Of a stretch of DNA of 64,000 bases, positions 23,070 through 34,085 are shown piece by piece. The stretch spans positions 168,598,424-168,662,423 of the forward strand of contig JAVHZZ010000006.1 in assembly GCA_036250195.1 (NCBI GenBank). The letters are read 5' to 3'. The DNA is from Mixophyes australis (lineage: Eukaryota > Chordata > Amphibia > Anura > Limnodynastidae). Position 1 is the first letter of the stretch; the number at the start of each line of letters is the position of its first letter. Under the pieces are notes generated by a model. The model saw nothing but the letters and a program-made list of their open reading frames with translations, made no database searches and was not told the origin of the DNA. Made by a program: the position numbers and the translations under genes.

Positions 23070-25038
23070 AAATGAAAAGCCCACAGCGTCTACTTCCCAC
23101 CCCCACCCAAGAATCCGTGGTTGGGGCACGTCTCCTTTACTTCCACTGGCAATGGTGTGCAGCCACCGTAGACGTGTGGACAAGGGGGGTCATGTCGCGG
23201 GGCTACATCATAGACCTAGCCCAGCCACCCCCACAGAAGTTCTTCTCGTCCCCTATCCCCTCTTGCCCCCTCAGTAGCCAGGCACTTCAGAAAGCTATTC
23301 TAAAGTTACTGGGAGCCGGTGTCATTGTCCCCGTTCCAGCACAGGAAAGAGGTCAGGGGTACTACTCCAGTCATTTCCTAGTGCCAAAGCAGGACGGATC
23401 CTTATGACCAATCTTAAACCTGCAGTCCCTAAACAAGCAGGTAATTACCCAGAGATTCAAGATAGAGTCCCTTCGGATGGTCATCGCAAGAATGGAGCAG
23501 GGAGAGTTCCTAGCATCCATCGACATCAAGGATGCCTACCTGCATGTCCCCATATGGGACCGGCATCACTGCCTTCTCCGCTTTGCAGTAGGGGCTTCCC
23601 ACTTTCAGTTCAAGGCCCTACCCTTCGGTCTAGCTTCCGCTCCATGAGTGTTTACCAAGCTCATGGCCACTACGGCGGGATTTCTGAGACAGAAGCGAGT
23701 CACAATAGTTCCCTATCTGGACGATCTTCTCTTGACTGCTCTGTTGGCAGAACTCTTAGCTTGCCATATCCGAACCTCCATGCGGTTCCTGGAAGCCCAC
23801 AGGTGGATTCTAAACTTACTGAAATCCTCCCTGATTCCAGCTCAGCGAATGCGCTTCCTGGGTCTTGTGTTCGACACGGTAACCCAGAGAGTCTACCTAC
23901 CACAAGCCAAGGTCAGCGCCCTCCAGCGCAGGACCAGGACCTTGTTGGCCCGACCACATGTATCCTTTCTCAGCTGCATGAAGCTTCTGGGAACCATGGT
24001 TTCAGTATTCGAGGCTGTAGCCTACGCTCAGTTCCATTACCGCCCTCTCCAGCTAGAGATCCTCTGGAAGTGGTCAGGATCTCGGGAACATCTAGCAGGC
24101 AGATTATTCGCATGTCGACACCAACTCACTTATCCCTAGCATGGTGGTTGACCACGCAGAATCTAGCCAAGGGTCAGACCCTGCAGACGGGCCTCTGAAC
24201 CTTAGTGACCACGGACGCAAGTCTGTCAGGCTGGGGAGGGGTAACGGGTTCCTTAAGGTTTCAGGGACTCTGATCGAAAGTGTAGTCTCCTGCGGAGACC
24301 AATGTCCTAGAACTCAGGGCGGTTCACAGGACATTGACAAGGGCGCAGAGGTTTCTAGCGGGGAAGCCCCTTCAAATCCAATTGGACAATACCATGGCCG
24401 TGGTATACCTAAACCACCAGGGGAGGGGACTCGCAGCGTGGGGGCCATGCAAGAGACAGTCAAAATCATGATATGGGCGGAGCGCCATGTACCCCAGGTT
24501 TCGGCCGTATACATCCCAGGCGTAGACAACTGGGAAACCGACTTTCTCAGCAGGCAGAAGGTTCACCCAGGCGAATGGTCCCTCTGCAAGGAAGTTTTTG
24601 CCCTCCTAGCAGAATGCTGGGGCATGCCAGAGATCGACCTCATGGCCTCCAGGCTGAATCACCAGGTCCCCCTGTACTGCTCCAAGTCTCGGGATCCTCT
24701 CTCTAGCACACGCAATGGATGCCATGTCAACCCCATGGCAGTTTCGACTGGTGTACCTGTTTCCCCCAATACCCCTGCTTTCGCGGGTACTAAAGAAACT
24801 AAAAAGGAGCGGGTCCCCGCGATTCTAGTAGCCCCTCATTGGCCTCGCAGGTCATGGTTCTCAGACATTCTGAGGCTGACAACAGACCCTCCGTTCCATC
24901 TGCCAATGTGCCCAGATCTCCTCGTTCAGGGCCCCTTTCTCTGCCACGATTTAGATCATCTGGCTTTGACGGCGTGGCTATTGAGACCTTAGTACTCACA
25001 CCCAAAGGGTTCTCGCATTGGGTTATTGACTCTCTATG
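23070..25038 (+). pseudogene. DIRS reverse transcriptase and RNase H remnant
   Basis: Across frames one reads SIDIKDAYLHVPIW, then FKALPFGLASAP followed by an in-frame TGA at 23645-23647. The catalytic YLDD follows at 23714-23725 and the RNase H phrase TTDASLSGWGG near 24207-24240. Further on, IPGVDNWETDFLSRQ and EIDLMASRLNHQ occur, typical of the region after RNase H in DIRS elements. The stop and several frameshifts make it non-coding. Confidence 0.85.
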
Positions 25039-25129
25039 ATCAGGGCCAGGAAGTCATCCTCCTCGGCCATATATCACAGAGTCTGAAGAATTTACATACT
25101 TTGGTGCGAGTCAAGGGGTTCCCATATGT

Positions 25130-25975
25130 CCAGGTTTAGTCTGCCTAGACTGTTGGCCTTCCTGCAGGACGGCTTAGATAAGGGACTCTGGCTGGGGTCC
25201 CTTTAAGGTCCACGTTTCGGCGCTCTCTATTTATTTCCAGCGGAGACTTGTGGCTCTCAGCGAAGTCCAGACCTTTCTGCAGGGGGTTCTTCATGTTCAG
25301 CCCCCTTTCACTCACCCAGTAGAGCCCTGGGCCCTCAATCTGGTGCTCAGGGCGCTCAGCCATCTGCCATTTGAACCCCTTCAGACGGCGGCGCTACACC
25401 ACCTCACTTGGAAGACAATTTTTCTCTTAGCTAGCTCATCATCTCGGAGAGTGTCGGAGTTGGCAGCGCTCTACTGCACCTCCCCCTTCCTTGTTTTTCA
25501 CGAAGATAGAGCGCTTCTTCGCACCAAATCCTCCTTTGTTCCAAAGGTCGTCTCCAGGTTCCACCTAAATCGGGAGCTCGTGGTGCCGGCGTTCCGCCCC
25601 CTTCTCCTTCCACTCCGTCTGCCACCGCTGAGAATGACTTGCTGTCGCTGGATGTGGTCCGGGCCCTCCGGTACTATGTCGACTGCACAGCCACAGTCCG
25701 CAAGACTAAGGATCTCTTTATCCTGTACAATGTGCAGAAGCGAGGTTGGCCGGCATCCAAACAGTCTATTGCTCGGTGGATCACCTCCACCATCAGGCTG
25801 GCCTATGTCCGAGCATCTCTGCCTGTCCCAGATTAGCTAAGGGCTCACTCTACCAGAGCGGTTGGCACTTCATGGGCGGCGCACCATGTTGCTTCAGCGG
25901 AGCAGCTATGCAAGGCGGCCACATGGTCATTCGCTAAGTTTTACAGGTTGCAGGGCTTCGCATCCTCAGATGCGA
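25130..25975 (+). pseudogene. DIRS tyrosine recombinase remnant
   Basis: Contains TWKTIFLLASSSSRRVSELA, an Arg-containing box I-like segment; the box II HSTRA motif at about 25845-25857; and an AKFYRLQ phrase near 25936-25950 with the candidate catalytic Tyr. Frame changes occur near 25620 and 25835, so it is broken. Presence of a YR instead of a DDE integrase separates this element from Gypsy/Copia types. Confidence 0.8.
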
Positions 25976-26685
25976 GCTTTGGGCGGAGAGTATTGTGCGC
26001 ACCATTCCAATTCCCTCCCTTAGGGGCAGCTTTGGTATGTTCCCAATGTCTCGCAGTGTCCCCCAATGGCACGAAAGAGAAAAGATTTTTACTCACCTTA
26101 AAATCAATTTCTCTTACTCCATTGGGGACACTGCGCACCCTCTCTTGCTCTGTAAATAGTCTGTTATGTGAATATTAATGTTTCTATTCTTTGCCCTTCA
26201 GGGCGCCCCCTTCTCTTATGCTTGGTTAGTCAAAACTGAGGTATCCACAGAAGAGGAGGGGCATAGTAGGGGAGGAGAGTAGAGATCAACGAAGTTGATA
26301 AGTGCCTAAACTCCACACCCACTACTATATCCCAATGTCTCGTAGTGTCCCCCAATGGAGTAAGAGAAATTGATTTTACGGTGAATAAAAATCTTCTTAT
26401 TAAATGTGACTATTGTAATGAAATTTACATCAAATGTCAGCAACAACCCTTGCAATCCACACATGCAAAGATATCAAACCATAGATGTCCATAATTTTAA
26501 GTATTTTGTGTGATCATTTGAAATGACACAGGGAAAAAGTATTGTACACATGAAGAAAGGGAGGTGCAACACCAGCTGAAATCTATCAGTTATTAGAAAG
26601 CAATCCTGCCAGCTGGTCCACCACAACTGATGGCCTATAAGAAGGTATCTCATTACGAAGGTGTCACACAAGAACCATCTCATGA

Positions 26686-27690
26686 TTGGTAAAAGCAAAA
26701 AGCTCTCTCAAGACCTTTGCTACCTTTATTGTTGCAAAACATACTGATGGCATTGGTTACAGAAGGATCTCTAAACTGCTGAATGTTTCATGGAGCAATG
26801 TTGGGGCCATAATCCGGAAGTGGAAAGAACATAATTTTACCATGAACTGGCCACGACCAGGTGCGCCTCGCAAGATTTCTGACGGGAGTGGAATATATTA
26901 TCAAGAGTTGTCCAAGGGCCACTTGTGGAGAGCATCAGAAAGACCTGGAATTGGCAGGTACAATTGTTTCAAAGAAAACAATAAGCAATGCAGTCAACCG
27001 CCATGGCCTGTATGCACGCTCACCACGCAAGGCTCCAGACTCCTTTGCTGGAGAAAAAACATGTTGAAGGTCGTTTAAAGTTTGCTGCACAATATTTGGA
27101 CAAGCCTGTGAAATACTGGGAGAATATAGTGTGGTCAGATGAGAGCAAAATTGAACTCTTTGGATGCCATAATACACACCATATTTGGAGGAGAAATGGC
27201 CCTGCACATCACTCCAAAACCACAATACCAACTGAAGTTTGGAAGTGGGAACATTATGGTGTGGGACTGTTTTTCTGCACAGGGTATACTGCATATGATT
27301 GAAGAAGAGATGAATGGAAAAATGTACTGAGATATTCTTGATTAAAATCTGCTGCCATCTACCAGGATGCTAAGGATGAAACGAGGGTGGACATTTCAGC
27401 AAGACAATGATCCCGAATACACAGCCAAGGACACTTCAATTGGTTTCGGAGAAAGAAAATAAAGTTGCTAGAATGGCCCAGCCAATCACCTGACTTGAAT
27501 CCAATTGAAAATATATGGAAAGAACTAAGATCAGAGTTCATAGAAGAAGCCCACATATTTGAAGACAATTTGCATTGAAGAATGGGTCAAAATCACACCT
27601 GAGCAATGCATGCGACTAGTTTCTCCATACTGGAGGCGTCTTGAAGCTGTCATTACAAAGGCTTTTGTACAAAGTATTACATTTCAGAAA
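26686..27690 (+). pseudogene. Tc1 transposase, broken
   Basis: N-terminal helix-turn-helix region (TDGIGYRRISKLLNVSWSNV), then [12 protein letters not shown], typical of the paired-like DNA-binding domain. The catalytic region follows (IVWSDESKIELFG; a QQDNDP phrase near 27402-27420; [14 protein letters not shown] near 27490). Frameshifts at about 26890, 27070 and 27210 and stops break the frame. It belongs to the Tc1 element whose ends are at 20182 and 29605. Confidence 0.88.
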
Positions 27691-27828
27691 ACTTGTTTAA
27701 TACTTTTTCCCTGTGTCATTTCACATTATTACACAAAACTTATGTTATGGATATCTACGGTTTGATTTCTTTGTATCTGCGGATTGCAAGGGTTGTTGCT
27801 GACATTTGGTGCAAATTTCATTACAGTA

Positions 27829-29545
27829 TGTTATGGTTCTGTTCAAAACCAATTCCTTAATTACAGCCATGGAGTCAGACACGTGATATAAACGTTTTAA
27901 ACTGTTTATTTGCAGAAAAGTATAGTCCAGGGAAGGCAAAATAAATAGTAAACTGTTCAGGCTGAATGGAACAATAGATTTCCAGATCTTGGCAAACAAC
28001 AGGTAAATAATAATGAAATATAGCAAATAACTTAACTGAAACCAGTTTGCAGTAGTAGCCAGAAATATACAGGTAATCCAGGAACAGAGAGACACATGAG
28101 CAGGCTAGGAACTTCAATGACCAGCAAAGAATCTGACGGATTGCCCAGACTGAGCACACCACTCGGACTGGACAGCACTGTGAGGAGCCGCAGAGCAGAC
28201 AGACAGCACCAAGTGGTAACTCGGGCTGAACCGCATGGAACAGGGCCCTCTCTGGAGCAGACTGGAGGGACAGGGCCCTCTTTGGAGCATACTGTAAGGG
28301 CAGCGCCCCCTCTGGAGCAGACTGTAGCTCAGGAACAAAGACAGCAGCTGGCGACTCGGAACTGGAGGCAGCGGCTGAAGACTCGGAACAGGAGGCAGCG
28401 GCTGAAGACTCGGAACAGGCGGCTGGGGCTGGCGCCTCGGAACAGGCGGCTGGGGCTGGCAGATTAGGTCTCATCCCAGGGAGCAGAACAGGTGAAGTGT
28501 AAACAAATCCGGAATGCGGAGAGGAAACAACAGAAGATGGTTTGGTAGGCTGTCGTGGTCTGCGGAGAGAACAGACTTGTAAGAAGTGTATATTACTGGC
28601 ACAGTATAGACACAGTTTGTTGGTTATTCTGCGCCGCCGCTCCGCTTCGGTCAGATGGGGGCGTGGACCACCTGTGAACCGGCATTTGTTACACTGTAGT
28701 TGTTAGTTAAATGCAAATTTTTCATAGTACTATTAAGAGGTGCTGGCAGCACAGATTCAGCAGCAGACAAAGTTGGCTGAAGCAAATCAACGGTATTGGA
28801 TTTCAGAGAAACAGATTCTGATACTCTCCTGAGTGGGTCCAAAAGTATAGCAGAAAATTGAGCTAGCTGAGCGCGTAACAGAATTATGTCCATTTGTAGA
28901 CACTGTAGCAGAGGCTGTTCAGCCATTTGTAGAGAAGACATGTTTGCAGGGAAAAAACAAATGAAATCAATTGCAATGAGAGTTCCAGGAGAAATCTGAA
29001 GCAGGATTTTTCCACATGACTCAAAGGCTTACTTTTTGGCTGGTCATTCTGTTATGGTTCTGTTCAAAACCAATTCCTTAATTACAGCCATGGAGCCAGA
29101 CACGTGATATAAACGTTTTAAACTGTTTATTTGCAGAAAAGTATAGTCCAGGGAAGGCAAAATAAATAGTAAACAGGTCAGGCTGAATGGAACAATGGAT
29201 TTCCAGATCTTGGCAAACAGGTAAATAATAATGAAATGTAGCAAATAACTTAACTGAAACCAGTTTGCAGTAGTAGCCAGAAATATGCAGGTAATCCAGG
29301 AACAGAGAGACACATGAGCAGGCTAGGAACTTCAATGACCAGCAAAGGATTCTGGAAAAGGCAGGCATACATAGGCCACAGACAGGTGTGGATGATTAGA
29401 TAGCAGTGCTAGTTAACCCCTGATGAACAGCAGCACCCCAGGAGAATCACAGGCACTGCAGGGTAATATGCACACAGGGAAACAAGGCAAATAACACAGG
29501 GCAAATGCACACAAAGATACAAGGCAGATCATAAGACAGTAGCCA
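27829..29545 (-). mobile_element. LTR-type retroelement fragment, minus orientation
   Basis: Two direct copies of a sequence starting TGTTATGGTTCTGTTCAAAA lie at 27829-28130 and from 29050. The right copy continues to about 29543; the left copy is cut after about 300 bp. On the minus strand each carries an AATAAA (complement near 27905 and 29126), as LTRs do. ACAGTA flanks both outer sides. The 0.9-kb interior has an Ala/Ser/Glu-rich frame and a 96-codon frame at 28651-28941 that I cannot assign. It sits in the right inverted repeat of the Tc1 element. Confidence 0.65.
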
Positions 29546-29607
29546 GATTAAATATATATTTACTGAGAAAAATGTTGATGTGTTCAATACTTATTTCACC
29601 TGCTGTA

Positions 29608-29877
29608 TATTTTACACTATTACAGACTAGACCCTATAGGCTACTTGAAAAGAAGGGAGCGCCTCAGAAATCCAGCTGACTGCTCGTGCATGCACCCGGA
29701 TTTAGAATAATAAAGGGACTTTACTTTTAGAAACTCTTGAGACTAACCAAACCCCACTTACAACTCACCTTTAAAAACGAGAACACTTGGTACCTACAAT
29801 ACCTACCACTGCAATCTATTGGACCCCCTCTACTCCTAATTCTTCTTTTATGCAATTGTTTATGCCTATTGAAATAC
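29608..29877. other. Short unassigned stretch between two Tc1 elements
   Basis: AT-rich; possibly the 3' part of the minus-strand L1 that continues at 30349. No motif supports this firmly. Confidence 0.3.
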
Positions 29878-30348
29878 ACTGATCAGCTGCAACATTAAAA
29901 GCACCTGCTTAATATTGTGTAGGCCATCTTTGTGCCTCCAAAACAGTGCTGTACTGTCGAGGCATGGACCCCACAAATCCTTTGAAGATGTCCTGTGGTA
30001 TCTGGTACCAAGACGTTAGCAGCAGATCTTTTAAGTCCTGTAAGTTGTGAGATGAGGCCTCCATGGCTTGGACTTGCTTTTTCCAGCACATCTCACAGAT
30101 GGTTGGATTGAGATCTGGGGGAATTTGAAGGTCAAGTCAACACCTTGAACTCTTTGTCATGTTCCTCCAAATCATTCCTGAAACAATTTTTGCAGTATGG
30201 CAGGGTGCATTTTCCTGCTGAAAAAGGCCACTGCCATCAGGGAATACTGTTGCCATGAAGGGGTGTATATTTGGTCTGCAATGACGCTTAGGTAGGTGGT
30301 ACGTGTCAAAGTAACATCCACATAAATGCCAGGACCCAAATGCAGTTG
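29878..30348 (-). pseudogene. Tc1-like transposase C-terminal fragment
   Basis: The + strand begins TA|CACTGATCAGCTGCAAC, a Tc1 inverted-repeat end. The minus strand encodes QQENAPCHTAK and, nearer the end, MCWKK and an SHNLQDLKD phrase typical of Tc1 C-termini. The N-terminal half is missing; the junction with L1 is at about 30348. A more complete copy of the same family lies at 61800-62775. Confidence 0.8.
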
Positions 30349-30369
30349 TATCCGGGAAACCAATTCCAC

Positions 30370-32460
30370 CCTTTGATCTATTTTGTCTATGTTTAGCATT
30401 ATGAATCCTTGGTCTTTTACCTCGCCAAAAAAAAATAGTAAAGAGTTTAGTGCACTTGTGTACATCTGATTTGGTAAGACAGAGTGGGAGCATCTGCAAC
30501 AGGTATGTTAGTTTGGGGAACATAACAGACTTGATCACCTGCCAAGTAATAATAGTGGAAGATTTTTCCAATTATCTAAAGTGGATTCTAATTTTCTGAT
30601 AATAGGTGGGTAATTAAATTTGTATAGATTATCCAGAGAGGAGGGAATGAATATACCTAAGTATCTAAGTTTTTGAGTAACTAAACGAAAGTTTGATATA
30701 GCTCTAGTTTGTTCGGGGTTCATTATTCCATTTGCTGTAGGGAGAATCTCAGACTTGTGGAAATGAAATGTATACCCTGCAAAGATGCCATCATTTTCAA
30801 TTATATTGACAATTGTGGGAATAGATTTCTCTGGGTGTGTGACCACATCATATTATCAGCAAATAACGCTAATTTACATTTTTCTGAGCCGATATGTATA
30901 CCTGAGTAATCAGGATATTCTCTAAGAGTTATAGCTTATGGTTCTAAGGCTATTGCAAAAAGCAACGGGGACATAGGATATCCTTGTCGCATGCCTCGCT
31001 GGATTTTGAATGGTGACAAAATGTGGCCATTAGCAATTATTTCTGTCTGGGGGTTATGATATAGAGTTTGTATCGTTAGTAGAAAAGCTTCTAGAAAACC
31101 AAATCTCCGTAATGATTCAGACAAATCCCATGTTACTAGGTCAAAAGCTTTCTCCGCATCCAATGAAAGGAGGAGACTTACATATGGGCTTTGTGAAAAT
31201 TGTATATTGACAGCGCCGCGGCTGCTGGATAGTACAGGGGCACTTCTTTAGTGGAGGGAAGGGGTTTCTGGAGACCCAGAAACTCCCCCTGCGTGCGACA
31301 CTGGTAAGTTAGATAATAGACGGATATTTTTATAACCGTGTTTATAAAACTGCAATTTAGCAGCCTGGGAGGTTCTATCTGCCATTTTAGCAATTCAGTT
31401 GTTAAATTGCATTTGTTTTTGAGTAAACAAAAACTTCTTTGCTGGGGAAGGGCTATTCTTCATGTTTTGATATGCCCTTGTAAGGTCTCTTTGCGTGTCG
31501 AAGTATAATTTAGTGTGTGTTTTTATATGCTGACTCGTATAGGAGATAATACGGCTTCTGAGCACCGCCTTTGCTGTCTATCAAAATAGAGCTGGGTCAG
31601 ATTGATGGCTCTCATTATTAAACAGGAAGTCATGCCAGACTTTGATAAGCATATTTCGGAATGAAAGAGAATTAGATAAATCGGGAATTTCCAATGTTTA
31701 TGTGTTCCTATTTTACTTGGACTAACCGTCTCTGTCCATAGCATGGCGTGGTCAGATAATGAGATGGTGTCTATGTCCGCGCCACCAAGAGTGGGTAAGA
31801 AAGATTGGGAAACCAATATATAGTCAATTCGGGACAATGTACCATGTGATGCAGATAAACATGAATACTCTTTTGAAGTGGGGTTTAGTAAGCTCCAGTA
31901 GTCTATCAAATGTAATTGGTCAGTGATGTATTTCATGACTACCTTGGGCAATTTGGGTAGTCGGTTGCCCCGTGCAGATGTCACCTCCCTATCCATATCT
32001 GTAGATGATATCTGTAGAACCATATTAAAGGCTCTGCCTACTATTATGCTGGAGTCTAAGAAAGGGTATATCGTTTAGAAACAATGTTAAGAAAAAATTG
32101 TCGTATTTGTTTGGTGCTTACAAATTACATAACGTAGGCCTGAACCCATCAATAGTTATGTCGATGATTATATACCGACCCTTACGGTCTTGGGTCTGTG
32201 AATATATTGTATAAGAAATACCCTTTCTCAACAAAATAGCCACGCCACACGATTTAGGGGTAAAAGAGGAGTAGGCAATTATCTTGTGTTGTAATAAGTT
32301 AAGTTTTTCATGTTCTTTATCTACCAGATGCGTCTCCTGAAGTAGAATGACATCAGCCCTCTCTTTTTTCAGGTATGTAAATAATTTTTTTCACTTCACA
32401 GGGGAGTGAATGCCACCCACGTTCCATGAGCACACCTTCAGACTATTTCTGGAAAGAGCT
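30370..32460 (-). pseudogene. L1 ORF2 (endonuclease and reverse transcriptase), broken
   Basis: Endonuclease signs: LLQETHL (complement near 32330-32350), SRIDYILVSQSF and SLSDHA (31740-31840). Reverse transcriptase signs: DAEKAFDLVTWDL (complement about 31120-31165) and MRQGYPMSPLLFAIA. The catalytic box reads FADN instead of FADD near 30848-30860. The C-terminal KGGIGFPD is at about 30350-30380. A MITE fragment interrupts it at about 31200-31310. Confidence 0.85.
31196..31312 (-). mobile_element. Half copy of the CAGTGGCGCACG MITE
   Basis: The minus strand begins CAGTGTCGCACGCAGGGGGA and runs to CAGCAGCCGCGGCGCTGTCA, matching the left half of the MITE at 20421-20669 and stopping at its centre. 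It interrupts L1 ORF2. Confidence 0.7.
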
Positions 32461-33046
32461 GACATATTTCAACTGATTATAGCTATGCATAGAATAAGAA
32501 TTAAAAGGCATGGCTCTGTACTCCATCGTTGATTCATGAAAACTCACCAAGAACATCCAACCCCCCCTCACCACCGCCCCACATCAACAAAAGCGTAAAC
32601 AAAAGTTGATTCAGGAAAACTCACGGTTATTTGCGAACTAACAATAAGAATAAAAAATAAATATAAAGTAACAAAGGAGACATGCTCCTCAAGCATTTTT
32701 GCTTAGTTTGAAGGTTTAAACACAGCAAGCTGGTTAAAAACCCTATATAAGTATATGAAAATACAGATACAGATCTGAGGGACATATTTGAGCTAAATCA
32801 AATCAAATGTAAAGAGATGTAGTAATTACAGTAAACACATATTTTAATTCAGCATTAATTGAATGTCCCATACGATTGGATGAGGGAGGGAAGCGAGTCA
32901 ATAAGATGCCTCTAACAAAAAATGGAGAGCAGACGTTGCAGTGGGCTCTCATCCAGGCATAAACGTATTATCTGCAAAAAAATCAAAAATGTTGAGTAAA
33001 AGGGACGAGACTAGAAAAGTAGAGAAGGAAGAGGAAGGAGAGGGAG

Positions 33047-34055
33047 TCAAACGAAGAGTTGGCAAGAAGAAATTAAGGGAAGACACCAGGTGAAATCTGC
33101 ATCCTCTTTCTCCAGGTATCTCTGAGCATCAGCCACTGAGGTGAACTCTTGGAAAGTATTACCAGAGAACAGGTGTAGTCTGGCTGGACATATTAATGCA
33201 AATTTTCTTTTATGCTGAATTAGGGAAGAGCAGAAGGGTGAAAAGTCTTTACGTGCTTTTGAGACTTCTGCAGAAAAATCCTGAAAAAGGTATAGACGTT
33301 TTACTTCCCATGCGATGTTGCCTACTTTTTTTATAAGCTGACCATAATTCAACTTTCTGAGCATAGTTGAGGCATTTAAATATTACAGCCCTTGGATGTG
33401 TTGAGGTGTCTTCTCTTGTCGGACCCAATCTGTGAGCTTGTTCTATTACAATAGGGCCTGAAGATTCCGGAATATTAAGCAGAGTAGGTAACGTAGTAGA
33501 AACAAATTGTAGTAGTGTTAGGTTTCTGCGTGAGCAATTCTCAAAATCATTGACTCTATTCCATGGTTGGTGACGAGATTTAGTAAGAGTTGCGACTTGC
33601 TCTTTAAGGTTTGTAAGTTCTTGAAAGAGTGCACCAATTTGAGCTTCATTTGTTTTCGATCTCTGAGAATTCTGAGTCACTTGTTCTTTCAACTCATGAA
33701 TGGCTGTGAAGAATTTGTTTGACTGCTCTGCAAGCAATGGTTCCATGGTTTCCTTAATTGCTTTTACTACCTCTACATAAGAAACCGGACCTGCAGAGGA
33801 ATCACTCCTATTTGCGTTCGATTGAGTATCGTCTTTTTTATTTGACTTTGATGGGGTAGTGCTAGTTTCCATCTGCTTTTTCTCGTTCCTCGCTCTCTGA
33901 GGTTTAGCTGTGACAAAGTTTTCCATCTCCGCATTTATTGACATGTAGAAATTTTTAACAGGGAATGAGTGTTTTACAAGGTTGAAATAACATACATTAA
34001 GAGAATATGAGTTCAATGAGTATCGCTGAGACCACAACAGGGGTTGGAGGGGCAA
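33047..34055 (-). pseudogene. L1 ORF1 (RNA-binding protein), frameshifted
   Basis: A Lys/Ser-rich N-terminus is followed by a heptad-rich coiled coil (FQELTNLKEQVATLTKS), then an RRM-like segment with IVIEQAHRLGP and AVIFKCLNYAQK. In another frame, FQDFSAEVSKARKDF and CPARLHLF correspond to the ORF1 C-terminal domain. One frameshift near 33250-33365 separates the two halves. Confidence 0.8.
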
Positions 34056-34085
34056 CCTTTCAATTACATGTGTATTTGTTGATTA

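Larger units (their letters stand above)
20221..26397 (+). mobile_element. DIRS-type tyrosine-recombinase retrotransposon, inactive
   Basis: Order on + strand: left terminal repeat (about 20225-20365), gag-like region, reverse transcriptase/RNase H, tyrosine recombinase, internal complementary region (about 26035-26140), and an inverted right terminal repeat (about 26240-26397). The termini are inverted (CCATTGGGGGACACTGCGAG on the left, its near-complement on the right). The internal region repeats pieces of both ends, the hallmark of DIRS elements, which replicate through a circle and make no target-site duplication. Multiple stops and frameshifts make it non-functional. It is interrupted by a MITE (20421-20669) and a SINE (22470-22826). 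Confidence 0.88.
20182..29605 (+). mobile_element. Tc1-like transposon split by DIRS and LTR insertions
   Basis: Left end CAGCGGGTGAAATAAGTATT; right end, reverse-complemented, CAGCAGGTGAAATAAGTATT. Both are flanked by TA (20180-20181, 29606-29607), the Tc1/mariner target. The long inverted repeats continue internally (ACAACCCTTGCAATCC at about 26445 and its complement at about 27780) and enclose a transposase pseudogene. The original element would have been under 2 kb. The present 9.4 kb results from a DIRS insertion in the left repeat and an LTR insertion in the right repeat. Confidence 0.88.
30349..34085 (-). mobile_element. L1-type LINE, minus strand, inactive
   Basis: Reading down the minus strand: ORF1 (about 34055-33050), then ORF2 from about 32460 with an endonuclease and a reverse transcriptase. 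The 3' part is interrupted by the Tc1 fragment at 29878-30348. The order of two ORFs, the coiled-coil ORF1 and the APE-type endonuclease identify the L1 group. Frameshifts, stops and a mutated catalytic box show it is dead. Confidence 0.85.

Noticed and set aside
27829..29545. Endogenous retrovirus with env or pol
   Set aside because: No protease, RT, integrase or envelope motif in the interior; only LTR-like direct repeats are supported.
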